Assembly: GCA_963575645.1 (NCBI GenBank)
Contig: OY754466.1
Span: 7,728,001-7,792,000, forward strand
Source: Xanthostigma xanthostigma
Lineage: Eukaryota; Arthropoda; Insecta; Raphidioptera; Raphidiidae
Reading direction: 5' to 3'
DNA: 64,000 nt
The stretch's first letter is position 1. Every line of letters starts with the position of its first letter. The position numbers and the translations under genes were made by a program. The notes below the pieces were generated by a model. It saw only the letters and a program-made list of their open reading frames with translations, was not told the origin of the DNA and did no database searches. Shown in pieces: positions 1 to 21,639 of the stretch.

Positions 1-464
1 GGAGATTTCTACATCATCATCAGACGATTTGTTAATTTTCTTTCCAATTTCCGAGCGAATGGTTTCTCTTCTGTTTTGGTTAAGTACTGTATTTTTTATT
101 GGTCATGTCGTACAGATCGCCATACTCACTGACCAGTGAAATTAAATTATCAATTATAGAACAGCATAAAATTTCTTGAAGTCGTCGCTTAACGAGCAGG
201 GCAACGCGTTGGTTAAGAATCAATGTTGCCAGCTATGTCCAATTCCTGTAATGTAAAACATTAAATTTATTTTTCTATTATTAAAAATAATTGAATCATA
301 TATATTAATAAGCTAAGGTGAAAGATGTTTGCCTCCCTTTTTAGAAAAAACCTCACAATTTCTCCACATAAATTATATATCATTTTACAGATAATTGTTT
401 GCTCTATTGAAACCGACAACTAAAAAATTTATTATTGCTTTTGTAAATTAATTAAAATACAGCA
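1..464. other. No gene seen
   Basis: AT-rich sequence without a plausible exon or recognisable repeat boundary. Confidence 0.5.
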
Positions 465-760
465 ACGCTGAACAACGTCTGCCATCTGACGGCTTTAATT
501 TTGAAACAACGTCAACACTTCGATCTGTCATCTGACCTTCATATTGTAATACAACAGACACAATACTGCATACTGCCATCTGACGGCTTTAATTTTGAAA
601 CAGCGAGCAACGCTGAACAACGTCACAGCAATGCTGCATGATGCCATCTGACGGATTAGCTCAACGCTTTTGCTACTTGCGCCTCTATATGACAATTTTA
701 GTAAAATATTTTTTCAAACTGTCATCTGAGCTTCATATTGTAATACAACAAAAAAAGAAC
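465..760. repeat. Imperfect tandem repeat, unit about 110-130 bp
   Basis: The blocks GCCATCTGACGGCTTTAATT, CAACGCTGAACAACGTC and CTTCATATTGTAATACAAC each recur two or three times (about 480, 575, 643; 465, 608; 537, 731). The units are diverged. Confidence 0.7.
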
Positions 761-1904
761 GTTATAAGCAGTGTGCAAAATTAGAAACGAATTGAATACC
801 TGCAATCATATTTAAAAAATAATTTTGTAAAGTGATAATTAATAATTATTATACTTATTTAGTGCGAATAATTCGCACAGGTCACTCTAGTTTTTCTTTA
901 TTTCATTAGTGCGTAATATAGCACTTTATATGTCTGTATACATGTCATTCTAAAATATGTTACGATTTTTTTCGGTGTTACATGAGTTAAAAAATTGACT
1001 TATTTTATTATGTTAATATTTTGTAAAGAAATGTATTTTTTATTTTGATAGTATATTGGTAAGGGGCCCATTTTGTTTTGTTCCGGGGCCCTCGGCCACC
1101 TAGCTACGCCATTGGTTGGACTGCTAGTGTAGACTGCGCATCCAAATGCGCCAGACAGAGAAGGCATGCATACGAGGAAATCGCATATCTCTCTGACTCC
1201 TATTAGTTGCTATCTGGTCGCTATGCTTGTTGCTATGGCCTTAAGCGATAATCATCTATTTATCATAAATATTAATTTCGTTATCATTTGCATTGATTGT
1301 TTTAATATCAACTCCCAATATCATAAAACACGGGAAAAACCACACGTATTTTATACGTTATAGAACAACTAGAAGGCGAAAAAATTAACATAAATTATAT
1401 TTAAATAATTCATCCAACGACAAAATAGTTTGAAATATTTTTGGCTAAACTTATAATAAAATTTTACAGTTTCTTTATTTTTGAAAATTAATACTGTAGA
1501 CACTGTGTAGGGCCTACTGAACGTGACGAAGACGGAAGATTTCCTCAGAATTCCCTGTCTCTTTCTAACGTCGCTTGGCTCGTGCAGCCCAGACTAGCAG
1601 TCTATCTATATAATACACGTCGTTGGGTATTCTAATTTCTAATATGTGAGCCAGTGAACTTATTTTATAGGGACTTTGTTAAAAGCTAAAATAAGATTAG
1701 TTTTTCACCTTTCTTGATACAGGTATCGAAGATTTGTCAGGGCGCTATTGGTTACTTTTGCACCAAAAGTTGTTCAAAGTTTTTTTGACGACTACAAATG
1801 ACAATTAATTTAATAAGAAGGTTGAGCTTGATTTTTTGACAAATACAAGTAAAATGACAACATTAGAATCTATTCGGACGTGTACAAGAAGTGTTAGCCG
1901 CCAT
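761..1904. other. Gene-free stretch with one GC-rich transposon-like scrap
   Basis: 1060-1110 holds paired GGGGCCC blocks and CCTCGGCCACCTAGC, similar in style to the GC-rich terminus at 63.3 kb. No exon was seen elsewhere. Confidence 0.35.
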
Positions 1905-2152
1905 TTTGACGTGATAACGTCTTATAAATTGATAAAACACCGGCTGCACGCACGAAAAAGTGTCACGTTCCGCCTGAGCCTGAGCGTGCAAGCGAGAGCG
2001 CGGTATAAGCGATAGAGAGGCACGATCGGACCAAGCGTCGGCTTGTACGCATTTCTCTCTCTTCTCGCGTGACGTCAGAGAGTTCATCAATGTTTCTTTA
2101 TGACGTTATCACGTAAAACTATCGTCCGTAAACCGACTTTACAGTAAACCAA
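1905..2152 (+). mobile_element. Family A element, copy 1 (short form)
   Basis: Begins with TGACGTGATAACGTC and ends with GACGTTATCACGT followed by a shared 45-bp tail and a T run. The inverted motif ACGTGATAACGTC sits near both ends. The interior carries the CGCACGAAAAAGTGT and GCGTGACGTCAGAGAG blocks found in the other copies (6698, 13309, 32751, 43349, 47017, 58069). Superfamily not recognised. Confidence 0.8.
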
Positions 2153-2946
2153 TTTTTTTTTTGATAAAAAATGTGTTTCTAAAATTCCCGTAGATAAAAA
2201 ATCTGGCATTTTGAAACTTATTTTTTAATTCTGAAAATTCAAGGCTATAATCGATAACTCAAATCAAGATGTGATGGACTACTGAATTTCAGAAGTGATT
2301 TTTAAATTTAAGACCGATAAGTTACCATTAAAATATGATAATTTGTATTTTGACATGCCGTTAAAATGTGTATCTAGGACAGAGAGATAACTATGCAAGC
2401 CCCCGCGTACTAGAGAGAGCGTTTAGAAGTTTGAATATTTTAAAGTGTTTAAATATTTTTGGAGTTTACTTCTTAAGAAACGACTTTGAGTTATAAGGCC
2501 CGGTACGGAAATTTTATGAGTAGTAAAAACAATTGGTGAGGCGTTACGCTCCACCGCTTCAAGTGTGGCGTTACGCTCGTCCACTTCAAAAGAGACAAAC
2601 TTATAGGTATATCTGTAGGATTTAACGTGCGAAAGAATGAGATGGAATACATTACACAGCGTATCTAAGGAGTAAACTTTAGTCGTCCGTCGGAGCTGAC
2701 ACACTTTTTTATACTTAAAATGACGAGTACCACTTCTTGCGAAAATCTTAAAAGATTCTGACGTTATGTTACTTTTGTCAAAAGATGTGGGCTTGACATT
2801 GCCATTGATAGCTTTGAACCATATATTTAATAATAACCTATATGAATCATTGCCTATCTACTCAATGTGCGGTGAGTGTACGCAACAAAGCGTATCGAGA
2901 ATATATCTGCGTCTCTTTCTTCGATGTAATTCCCTGATTTCTCCGA
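2153..2946. other. Gene-free stretch
   Basis: Contains a small direct duplication around GTGGCGTTACGCTC (about 2538-2578). No exon recognised. Confidence 0.4.
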
Positions 2947-3213
2947 TGATAGGATTGGTTGGTGTACTTGCATTCAATCCGAATAAACTATCTCTGTTTC
3001 AAAAACTTTGTCATTTTCTATGACGTTAACATGGGCGTACCCAGCTTTTGGCCCAAAAGGGCGCAAATTAGACATTTTTAAGCTGGGTTCTCCGTGCTTG
3101 TTTTGCCCTTCTGGATACGCCAGTGCTTAAGGCGTAAAAAAAGACAAAAGTATATGTTTGCATCCTAATGGTTCGGTTGCGATTTTATTCCTATGCTCGG
3201 TATATAATAAAAG
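2947..3213 (+). repeat. Family F repeat, copy 1
   Basis: About 265 bp matched in inverted orientation at 13003-13262. Shared blocks are GATAGGATTGGTTG, ATGGGCGTACCCAGCTTTTGG, GGATACGCCAGTGCTTA and GGTTCGGTTGCGATTTTATT. The internal GGGCGTACCCAGC / GGATACGCC pair resembles transposon termini. Class unknown. Confidence 0.65.
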
Positions 3214-5874
3214 TATATGCTTTGAACAAATGTTTGGTGCGAAAGAGTAACCGGTACCAATCCAATTTCAACTTTTATGATTCCTTACAAAATAAGTTCA
3301 TTGGCTCTTGGTTAAAAGCACATTGCGTCTGCTCAAATAGGAGATGTGAGCGAGATAGCTATAATGAGATTGGCAATGGCGATGACTGAACACAGAACAA
3401 GTGAAAATTGCGCAGTCGTGCATGGTCGTGCCCTCAGACTTTTCATAAGAGGGCTGGAACAATTTTAATAGATTTTTTTTTGTATGTTTTGTGTGAGTGC
3501 GTGAAAATTTTAATAGTTTGTATTGTAAACTTTCCTAAAAACAGAAAAAATGATAACTCTAATACCCCGGTTTCTCTTGTAAGTACAGATTCTGAATAAC
3601 GATTTTTTTGTTGAGTCAAATTTTTACAATTTAACTTCCTTCCTCTCTAATTTATTCGCATATAAATAAACAGACAGTAATATTCTTTATAGATGATTCT
3701 TTTTATTTTTTTTTAACTTGCCTCTTTTAATTCTATATGAATGTTTTAAAAATAAATACGTGCCTCAAAATAGCAACACGGGATTCTATCATTCTAAATT
3801 CTAGCCATTGCATTAGCGATTTGCGATCAATAGCCAGCGACTGTTGTGTAACAATTTTTTAAATATATTAATTTGTAATTACATCACAATTTCACACTAT
3901 ATATCTGTTAGTGTTTTATATAATCAATATTGGAATCTGAATAATACGAACAACATATTGAACAAGTTTATTTAAATGATGTATTATTTAATTTTAAGAC
4001 ATAACCTCAAAGGCCGACCGTTTGACAGTTTTGTTAAACAAAAGACTAACCCCTAATCTCTTAAATTTAACAGGTGCTTATAAATTAAACTATAAATTTC
4101 TAATTTATCATAACTGAAAAAAATTCTTACGTAATATGTAACCATCGATTTTTTAAGATATAACTTCTAGGTTACATAAGAAGTTTTCTTTTTCACCTGT
4201 GTGTTCAGGTGTTTTGACGTGTAATAATTTATTAAATGTTACGAAATGTAACATAATCGATTATTTAAGGTTAATAAAAAAACATTTAATGGTAAATGTT
4301 TTTTCGCATAGTTACTTTACTGTTTATTTTAATCTTTTGCATTGCACTAAAAACACTTTAGGTACTTAAGTTACAGTTGAGGGGGTATTTTTAATGTAAA
4401 AAGTGTTATCATTATTAGATCAGTTACCACTTCCTGCTTAAATACAAAATGTATTTAGTAAATAAAATGTAATAAAACAAAAATTATTTTTTTAGTCACA
4501 TTTCCATTAACATAAAAACCAAACAGAAATAATGATACAAAAGAAAAAAAATGTCTCATGACGGGTAGTGTTTTGTAGCTGCTAATTTTTTATTATTGTT
4601 TTATCTGGCAAAGTTGGTTGGATGAAAGTCGTGCATGAATGTTGCCATAACATTGCCGTTCCGACTTTTTCCATCAGATTTAGGATTAAATTGTTTCAAT
4701 TCAAGCGTTCAAAATTCAAGTCAGTTTTTAAGTGAGTTCTGCACAGAAACAAATGAGCGATGATCTTTTCTTTCTGTCTACGTCACAGTCAGAAAAAATC
4801 CACAGAACTGTGAACTAATCCTAAATCCACAGAGGCGAAGCTCTTTTGTTTTTAAAAAACGAATATCTATAAAAATAGACGTATTCTACTCAATACATAA
4901 TACATGTCAGTAAGCCGAAGCCCATATGTTACATTAGTAATGACCTTGAACAACACGCATGGAAGATTTCGTAATATGCAAATTGTTAAACAAACAGAAA
5001 GAGGGGAATGCTGTTACATCGTTCACTGGGTTACTATTTCATTTCATGATCGTGAAATATGAAGATAAAATATGCATTATTTGACGCACAAAGCAAATGG
5101 CTTATGTTAAATGTTTGGTAAAAAAAAAATGAATGACGATTTCAATCGTCCCGCACCAGCGCGAAAAATATTTTCATTTGACTGAGTAACTCAAGACATA
5201 CACTTTATGCTGTTTGAAGATACTCATTACTCGCACGACCCAACTACTTTGGTCTGTGGATACTCGTTCAATAAAGAACTAATTTTTAATTGTTCGCTGC
5301 GATAGATAAAGGTAGCCGTTCTCGATTTTGCGAGTTAATTTCGTTTCAAAGACGAAATCTCGAAAAGAGGGAATTTATTGTTTAACAATAAAATTTATTA
5401 TTGAGAAAAAGAAATTAAAAACTGGCAACTCGAAACATTAAAATTAAAAGGGTACCCAATAAAAAATACCAAAATTTCAACGTAACCCACTTTGCCTTGA
5501 AACTACAAAATTTATAAATACTTTTTTGCAGAAATGTATAGGAAATGTGTTTATCAAAATGTCAGGGACAGTTTTTAAAATGAATACGGAATTCCTATAA
5601 AGAAATAATTTTTGCTAATATTGCCTTCAACGCGCACAAACGTAACGTCCTCCCATAAAAGTGTCGTGCCAATAGCACTGTTTTACTCCCAACCAGACGC
5701 GCCATTAGATGTTTCACATAAAAAAATCGTTACGTTTGTTTTGTCATAGTCAGATCAGATTGATTCATTGTAGTAAAACTTCTTTTGGGATGGTAGAGTA
5801 AAATTCATTCTTGATACTGAAAATGTAACGAATGTGTCGCAATGTACGTATACCGTAATAGTACTGTAAAAACC
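3214..5874. other. Long AT-rich gene-free stretch
   Basis: No coding exon recognised. A weak inverted pair, GATTTAGGATTA (about 4677) and TAATCCTAAATC (about 4817), brackets about 150 bp. A short hairpin, GATTTCGT-type, lies near 5340. Confidence 0.45.
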
Positions 5875-6582
5875 ATTGAGATATAAGTAACTAGAGTACG
5901 CTAGTGCGTATGCTTGCCATAAGTGAAACGCTGCATAAAACCGGGTTTACTCAAATCAGCATTGTTTTGCATCATTAGTTACCATAGAAATAAGGAACTG
6001 TTCTCTCTCTTTATTGCAGACACTTTCACGGCTCACTCGCGTATCTCTATATGGTTGAAGGGTGTCATTAAAAATCAAAAGTTTATTTTTTTTTTTTAAT
6101 TTATAAATCTCTTTTTATTGCACAATTTGATAAAGGATAGCGGTCCCGCCCGGTTTCACCCGGGTGCAAAAGAACGAATGGGGAAGGGAGGGACATGAGT
6201 ATGCACATTCATCTTAGTTTACCCAGATGAATGTTGTGTCTAAATTTCATGATGATCGGAGTTACCGTTCAAAAGTTTTTGTCGGATGGACAAATTTTGA
6301 GTTATATTTAACTATCTTTAAATAGATTCCAATGTGGCCGAACAGTTCATCTGTCAGAAATATAAATATTATACTTATTATGAAATTAAAATTAGGTATC
6401 CTGAACGTAATGCTATTATGACTCGTGTGAATTTACGGTCTAGATACATAGACTACTATTAAAACCGAATGATGCATAAAATCATTAGTTACCATAGAGA
6501 TAAGGAACTGTTCTCTCTCTTAATTGCAGACAATTTCACTGTTCTCTCGCGTACTCTATTGTAATATCTCTATGGTAAAAAC
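5875..6582. repeat. Dispersed repeat family HH, two partial copies around a Helitron scrap
   Basis: The block TTAGTTACCATAGA(a/g)ATAAGGAACTG...CTCGCGTA occurs at about 5975-6058 and again at 6480-6582. The block AGAGTACGCTAG...GCTTGCCATAAGTGAAA at 5890-5930 recurs inverted at about 41783-41850. Confidence 0.6.
6139..6305 (-). mobile_element. Helitron 3' fragment
   Basis: On the minus strand it reads CCCGGGTGAAACCGGGCGGG then ACCGCTAT. It matches the complete copies at 54394-54734 and 55398-55737, except that the terminal CTAG is mutated. The 5' end is missing. Confidence 0.6.
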
Positions 6583-6599
6583 CAGCTTTAAAACATTAA

Positions 6600-6662
6600 G
6601 CAAAGTTAGCTGCGAGGTAAAATACTTGCCTCGTAAAGATCGTAGGTTCGATCTTGAGTCTT
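6600..6662 (+). repeat. tRNA-like fragment, probably a SINE head or tRNA relic
   Basis: TAGCTGCGAGGTAAAATAC resembles an A box, and GGTTCGATC a B box 40 nt later. It is too short and mispaired for a functional tRNA. Confidence 0.4.
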
Positions 6663-6697
6663 GCCGGTCGATGCCATTGTTAATTTTTGTTTTTTTT

Positions 6698-7270
6698 TGA
6701 CGTGATAACGTCTTATAAATTGATGAATCACCAATCTTATAAATTGATAAAACACCGGTTGCATGCACGAAAAAGTGTAACGTTCCTAACGTTCCGCCTG
6801 ACCCTGTGCGTGCTTTTCTCGAAAACGGCCCTAACGATTTGGATGAAATTTACTGAAAAGGGATTTTGGGGGGCAAAAAATCGTTTTAGCTAGGTCTCAT
6901 CTTTCGAAAAAATCGTTTTCATACAAATTTTATCATTATAAAAATCAATTTTTTGACGTATGAAAATACTTAAATATTGTAAGTAGGTTTTGGAATTTTA
7001 TATAAACAGTGAAACAATTGTTTTCAAAATATTATGACAATTAATCTTTGAGACTTAAAATAAATACGAAAGAAAGAAAGTTAAAAAAACAATTATTATT
7101 ATAGGTGGTGAGTATTTTAAAACATAAAATTAACCTAAATTTGAAGCGAAAGATGCAATATCATAGATTCGAATTATTATAATTATTATATGTAGAATTT
7201 AGGTTATGTATTACGGAATACGTTATCACGTAAAACTATCGTCCGTAAACCGACTTTACAGACAACCAAT
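6698..7270 (+). mobile_element. Family A element, copy 2 (long form)
   Basis: Same termini as copy 1. The left part has the duplicated CTTATAAATTGAT block shared with copy 6 (47017). The right part has TATGTATTACGGAATACG before TTATCACGTAAAACTATCG, shared with copies 4, 6 and 7. The AT-rich interior has no intact ORF. Confidence 0.8.
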
Positions 7271-7993
7271 TTTTTTTTTATACAATTATAACAGTTTTAC
7301 TTCTGCATTGTGTGCCAGTGTAAAACACACAGTCTCTTTTTATTATAATCGATTTCAAAAACGATGTGGAAATGTTTCCACGCAATCTGAAATCAAACAT
7401 TCTGTATAATTTGACGCGTAATCTAAATTGTAATTGAGTGTGACACTTGAGATGAGTGGATGTTTGTTAATTGCAAAATATTAATGCATTTTTAACAGGC
7501 AATATCGTAAACAAACAAATTGAAACGATAAGTACCTACTGTAATTTGATTTAAATTATATCAGTAAACAGTTTCAGCGCTTTTAAAACTCTTTATAATG
7601 CGGCCGTTGCCGTGCGCTACGTACTTCCCGTGGTAATGATGACCTAGCGTAAACTTTTTAAAACCTGTCGATTTTTTCGATAAATACTCTTATATTATAA
7701 AAAATGGTTGATAATATGGGGGTCGTCCCACGCATCAAAATTTAATAATTTTGTATAGTGCATATTTCTCATACATAAGCAAATAATGTAAATCAGTTTT
7801 TTCGTTCTTGTATCCTTCTTCGTAATTGCAAACAACAATTAAAGAAATATATACCTACGCGTATAAAGGCCGATGCACACGAGGCTAGAAACGCTGCTAG
7901 ATTCCTTGCTAGATTTGCCTACTAATTTTCTAGCGCTGGTTGAGAAATACACTTTCGGGATTTTTTTTTACTCCGAAAAATTCTCAAAAAATA
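7271..7993. other. Gene-free stretch
   Basis: AT-rich; no exon or repeat border recognised. Confidence 0.4.
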
Positions 7994-8599
7994 GTATATT
8001 ACATCACAAGGGCCGAAAGTTGAATTTTCGCCGAGGGCATCATGGCGCGCAGGGCCGAGATTTCAACTTTTAAGGCCCGTGTGGTGTATACGATTTTTCT
8101 TCATATCCGCTCGAAAGTATACGTACTTTCGTCAGCAGGGACGAAAGATTGACATTTACTCCCAGTGAGAACGGCGGGAGGAAAAAATTTCTCATGCGTA
8201 TTTATACTCGTAACTAGGGTTACCGCTGTCATAAATAACAGGGAGTAAATGTCAAACTTTCGTCCCTGCTATAAAGGCCGAAAGTACGTACTTTCGTCCC
8301 TTGGACGAAAGTTTGACATTTCCTCCCTGTTATTTATGACAGCAGTAACCCTAGTTACGAGTATAAATACACATGAGAAATTTTTTCCTCCCGCCGTTCT
8401 CACTGGGAGTAAATGTCAATCTTTCGTCCCTGCTGACGAAAGTACGTATACTTTCGAGCGGATATGAAGAAAAATCGTATACACCACACGGGCCTTAAAA
8501 GTTGAAATCTCCTGCGCGTCATGATGCCCTCGGCTTCGCCTCGCGCTCATGACGCGCAGGGCCGAAAATTCAACTTTCGGCCCTTGTGATGTAATATAC
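7994..8599. repeat. 606-bp near-perfect palindrome (foldback element)
   Basis: GTATATTACATCACAAGGGC at the left is mirrored by GCCCTTGTGATGTAATATAC at the right, and the arms pair almost continuously for about 300 bp each to a centre near 8290. Each arm holds GACGAAAGATTGACATTTAC-like and GGGAGGAAAAAATTTCTCAT blocks. GC-rich islands (CGCCTCGCGCTCATGACGCG) make an inner hairpin in the right arm only. No ORF or terminal target duplication recognised. Confidence 0.9.
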
Positions 8600-8712
8600 T
8601 TCATAATCTATTTTGTAATGTAGATCCTAACCTTCAAAAAAAGACACTGTGTATTTTACACTACACACAGCATAAGTAAAAATGATATAATTGTAAAAAA
8701 TAAAATAAATAA

Positions 8713-9328
8713 TTGGGCTTTTGAATGAAATTTTTTTTTGTCATAAACGGAAAGATCGTATACAAGTTTTATAACAAAACTATTTTTCTTTTTTTTATTT
8801 TCGTTATAATTCAAAAGTTATATCAAATAAAAAATAAATTTTTGTACCTAGTTCCGAGAACGCGCCGACATTTCCCGAACATAATGTGACGTCATAATGT
8901 TAATTTCTATTATCATTACGTGCAATTGACATAGTGTTTTAACACTTTAACCTCTCATTGATTGAATACAGTCAATATATTAAGAAATTTATCAAAAATG
9001 TCGAATCTTAAATGTTATCGTGCTTGTCAACAATATTTTTTTACACTAAATTTAGGATAGTTTTATAGTCAAAACACATGTAGAAGCCATTGATAGTATA
9101 CTGCGTATATACATTTTAAGAATATGACGTCACAATTGTCAAAAACAATTTTAGTGCGTTTGCAGTCACGTGATTTTTTTTAATATTTCATCAATTTTAA
9201 ATTGCCTATAATTAATTTAAAAAAAGTTTTTTGAAAGTTTTTCGCATCGATTATCAATATTATTTATAATAAAGTTTTAAAATACAATAAAAAAATCGAT
9301 AATTATTTTTTTTTCAAAAGCCTAATTG
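8713..9328. mobile_element. Family X MITE, copy 1
   Basis: Ends AATTGGGCTTTTGAA and TTCAAAAGCCTAATT form imperfect TIRs. A shorter inverted relative at 50787-51173 shares CTCGGAACTGGGTACAAAAA-like and CACGTGA blocks. Copy 1 has about 230 bp of extra interior. Superfamily not assigned. Confidence 0.7.
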
Positions 9329-9335
9329 TAAGATT

Positions 9336-9402
9336 AACGACCGCCGGGATCGAACCTGCGACCTTTAGATTACGAGGTAACCGTTCTACCTCGCGGTCAC
9401 CT
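9336..9402 (-). repeat. tRNA-like relic (Thr-CGT-like) beside family X
   Basis: The minus strand reads TGACCGCGAGGTAGAACGG (A-box-like), CTCGTAATCTAAAGG (anticodon-arm-like, CGT) and CAGGTTCGATCCCGG (B box). The anticodon stem has lost a base and the acceptor stem mispairs, so it is probably not a working tRNA. Confidence 0.45.
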
Positions 9403-9798
9403 TAGTCAATGTTCTACAGTCCGGTTTTGTAGTATATAGAGTCTATAGACACATTGTTACGTTTGCAATCTCAGATTTTATCCCACCGCGCCAAAAGTTT
9501 TACTGAAAAAATGTGGGATGACCCCAATATCTTATCTTATCTACTAGTGAAAATGTATATTTCGTCTGAAATTACACAGAACTAAACAATGACGCATCGC
9601 ACTTACATTGTTTTCTGTTATATTATTTCCAGATAAAAAAAAATACGCCAGACGGTTTTTTTTAACAAAATAATTATACGTTACGGATAATAATAATACA
9701 GACGCGACAAAAAATTAAAATAATTACTCATTATAATAATTATAGATAAATGTTTGTTGTCTCATATTTATTACCAAATTGCTCGTAACTGTTGTTAC
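9403..9798. other. Gene-free stretch
   Basis: AT-rich; nothing recognised. Confidence 0.4.
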
Positions 9799-10004
9799 GG
9801 CTTGTATGCCGTGGTCCATTGGTATTTCTACCTGACGTTTCGTCTACAACTGCGGTAGACATGATCAAAGGCGATGTGAGTAGCGGGCAGTGAGCAGTCT
9901 AGAAGGACACTTCGCCCGCTACCACATCGCCTTTGATAATGTCTATACCGCAGTTGTAGACGAAACGTCAGGTAGTAATACCAACGCATCACGGCATACA
10001 AGCC
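9799..10004. repeat. 206-bp palindrome with hammerhead-like arms
   Basis: GGCTTGTATGCCGTG...GGTATTTCTACCTGACGTTT pairs with ...ACGTCAGGTAGTAATACC...CACGGCATACAAGCC. Each arm, read outward, has TTGAT(A/C)A, a GTCTA/TAGAC stem, GAAAC and GTC. Confidence 0.85.
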
Positions 10005-10555
10005 CGGAAACCAAGAAGATTTGAATAATAGATAGGCCAAATAAATAACAGACGCTCATAACCTCTTTTGTCGAGCGTCTATAATTTACAATAGCTATAT
10101 ATCTACCGAAGAAATACAGTATAGAAACAAACAAATAGAACCAAATGTCAAACGATTGAGTTAAGATCTGGCAAAAAGAAAAAATAAGTAAAATGAATGC
10201 AGTATTACAGCATTTGATACGTTGCCAATTTAAAATATGTTCAATATGGCATCGTGCCATTATGTACATTTTTTTTTAATAATCCACATTGTTAAAATAT
10301 ACATTACTTTTATTTTCAGAACAAAATATGCACTTTTACCAAGGTAAACCATTGACATTATGATATAGGCGGACCCGGATGTTTTTTTCTTTGGAAGAGA
10401 TTTTTTAAGTTTATTTTTTCAATTTTATTAATGAACACGTTTTTTCATTAACAAATATATCGATCGTCCCCACTCCTTCCGAAGTTTCAATTTTCGTTAC
10501 GATAAACATCAGCTACGCGATCTGGAACAACGATTAACCCAGTATTTTGCAAATA

Positions 10556-10892
10556 CAGTAGGGCCTCTGTAATCCGGACTCCCGCTTGTTCGGTGATCGC
10601 TGTAATCCGGCTGGGCAATGAAGTGCGAAAATTATAAACAGAAGAGTATTATAGACTTTTTCAAGAAGAATTAACTAATGTTTTACTTTAACTTACTGTT
10701 TTTCTTACATGGTTGTAATTTTGAACATGTACATTTTTGTCTCTATGCTTTAATTTAAAAATTGATTAAAGAAACTAAGGTTAAACATGTGTTTTATTAC
10801 CTACCATTAAATATGGAATACTATAATCCGGACGCCTCGATAATCCGGAAAGGGTCTTGTTTTTGCCTCTCCGGATTAACGAGGCCCTACTG
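10556..10892. mobile_element. pogo/Tigger-type MITE, copy 1
   Basis: TIRs CAGTAGGGCCTCTGTAATCC and GGATTAACGAGGCCCTACTG are flanked by TA on both sides. Internal subterminal TAATCCGGA blocks are repeated. It relates to 38807-39320, which keeps a transposase start. Confidence 0.85.
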
Positions 10893-10983
10893 TACTTAAA
10901 GAGGCTGGCTACGAATTTTCGTATCCTTGGTTTAGTTTTAAGATTTTAAGACACGGACTTTAATCGTTGACCTCTTTTTTTAA

Positions 10984-11050
10984 GATTTCCATCAAAATGA
11001 TATACGTGTCGTCTAGAAAGGGACTGTGCCCATCATTTTGATGGAAATCT
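10984..11050. repeat. Short palindrome
   Basis: GATTTCCATCAAAATGAT is mirrored by ATCATTTTGATGGAAATC around a 30-nt loop. A cousin with the same CATCAAAATGAT ends lies at about 32250-32330. Confidence 0.75.
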
Positions 11051-11390
11051 TCTAAGCTAACAAAGTCATAAAAATATATTTTCTACTAAGGTAATAAATT
11101 GCCTTACACGACTACCCTACTTCCTCTCCTTGTGATACAACTTACAAGTTTCACTTCCCATGCGCGTGGCAACCACGCATCCATCTTTTTGAAGTATAAC
11201 TTCTTCACGTACGCTAGAGTGAATTGGGTTCATACTGCTGAACGTGTAACGTACATACGATGCGTAAAGGAATAGTATATTGTTAGTGAGAGAAGGAGAA
11301 GATTCCATGAGCGTGAAATTTGCCGCACGAGCGTAGCGGGTGCGGTAACACGCGAGTGGAATATTCTCCATCGATCAATGGTCGCACATA

Positions 11391-11682
11391 ATATTTTATT
11401 CAACTAGCACGAGTAATATGTAATCGGGGCCCTGATAAAAGAGGGAAAAATAATAAATCACTTCATTGATGATGTACCCACCGCCCTTGATGCACACAAG
11501 ATGGCCCTGACTTTCGCTACCGCGTTCCTATTGGTCCAGAAACTATGCAGTAATACACTATCGTACAGTTTCGGCTCATTATTAGCACTCTACGCGTCAA
11601 CATGAAGTAATTTATTATTTCTCCCGAATTTAGCAGGGCCCCGAAATTAAATATTACTCACGCGTGTTGAATAAACGAAATT
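11391..11682. mobile_element. TIR element just upstream of the malic enzyme gene
   Basis: Inverted ends of about 70 bp: TTTATTCAAC...AGTAATAT...TCGGGGCCCTG and CAGGGCCCCGA...GTTGAATAAA. The GGGAAAAATAATAAATCACTTCAT segment is mirrored at 11601-11630. A CCAAT-type box (attggtcc) lies in its unique centre. Confidence 0.65.
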
Positions 11683-11784
11683 ACTAAACGCTACGCCACC
11701 ACGCATCTGGGCTGCTGGCGTATGGATGTGTGTGTGCGCAGACTACAGAAGTTTCATGTCTGTATCAATCTTTAAAATCAATCA

Positions 11785-21639
<9,855 letters not shown>

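Noticed and set aside
465..760. CRISPR-like spaced repeats
   Set aside because: Units are long, unequal and diverged in an animal nuclear context; an ordinary tandem repeat.
1863..2090. 75-codon ORF repeated with variants at 13259, 43323 and elsewhere
   Set aside because: Part of family A. Copies are too similar overall for openness to prove coding, so it is kept only as a question.
9943..10269. 108-codon ORF (-)
   Set aside because: Runs into the 9799-10004 palindrome and has no recognisable domain; likely chance.
11117..11371. 84-codon ORF (-) upstream of malic enzyme as a gene
   Set aside because: No domain, borders a TIR element, no splice partner.
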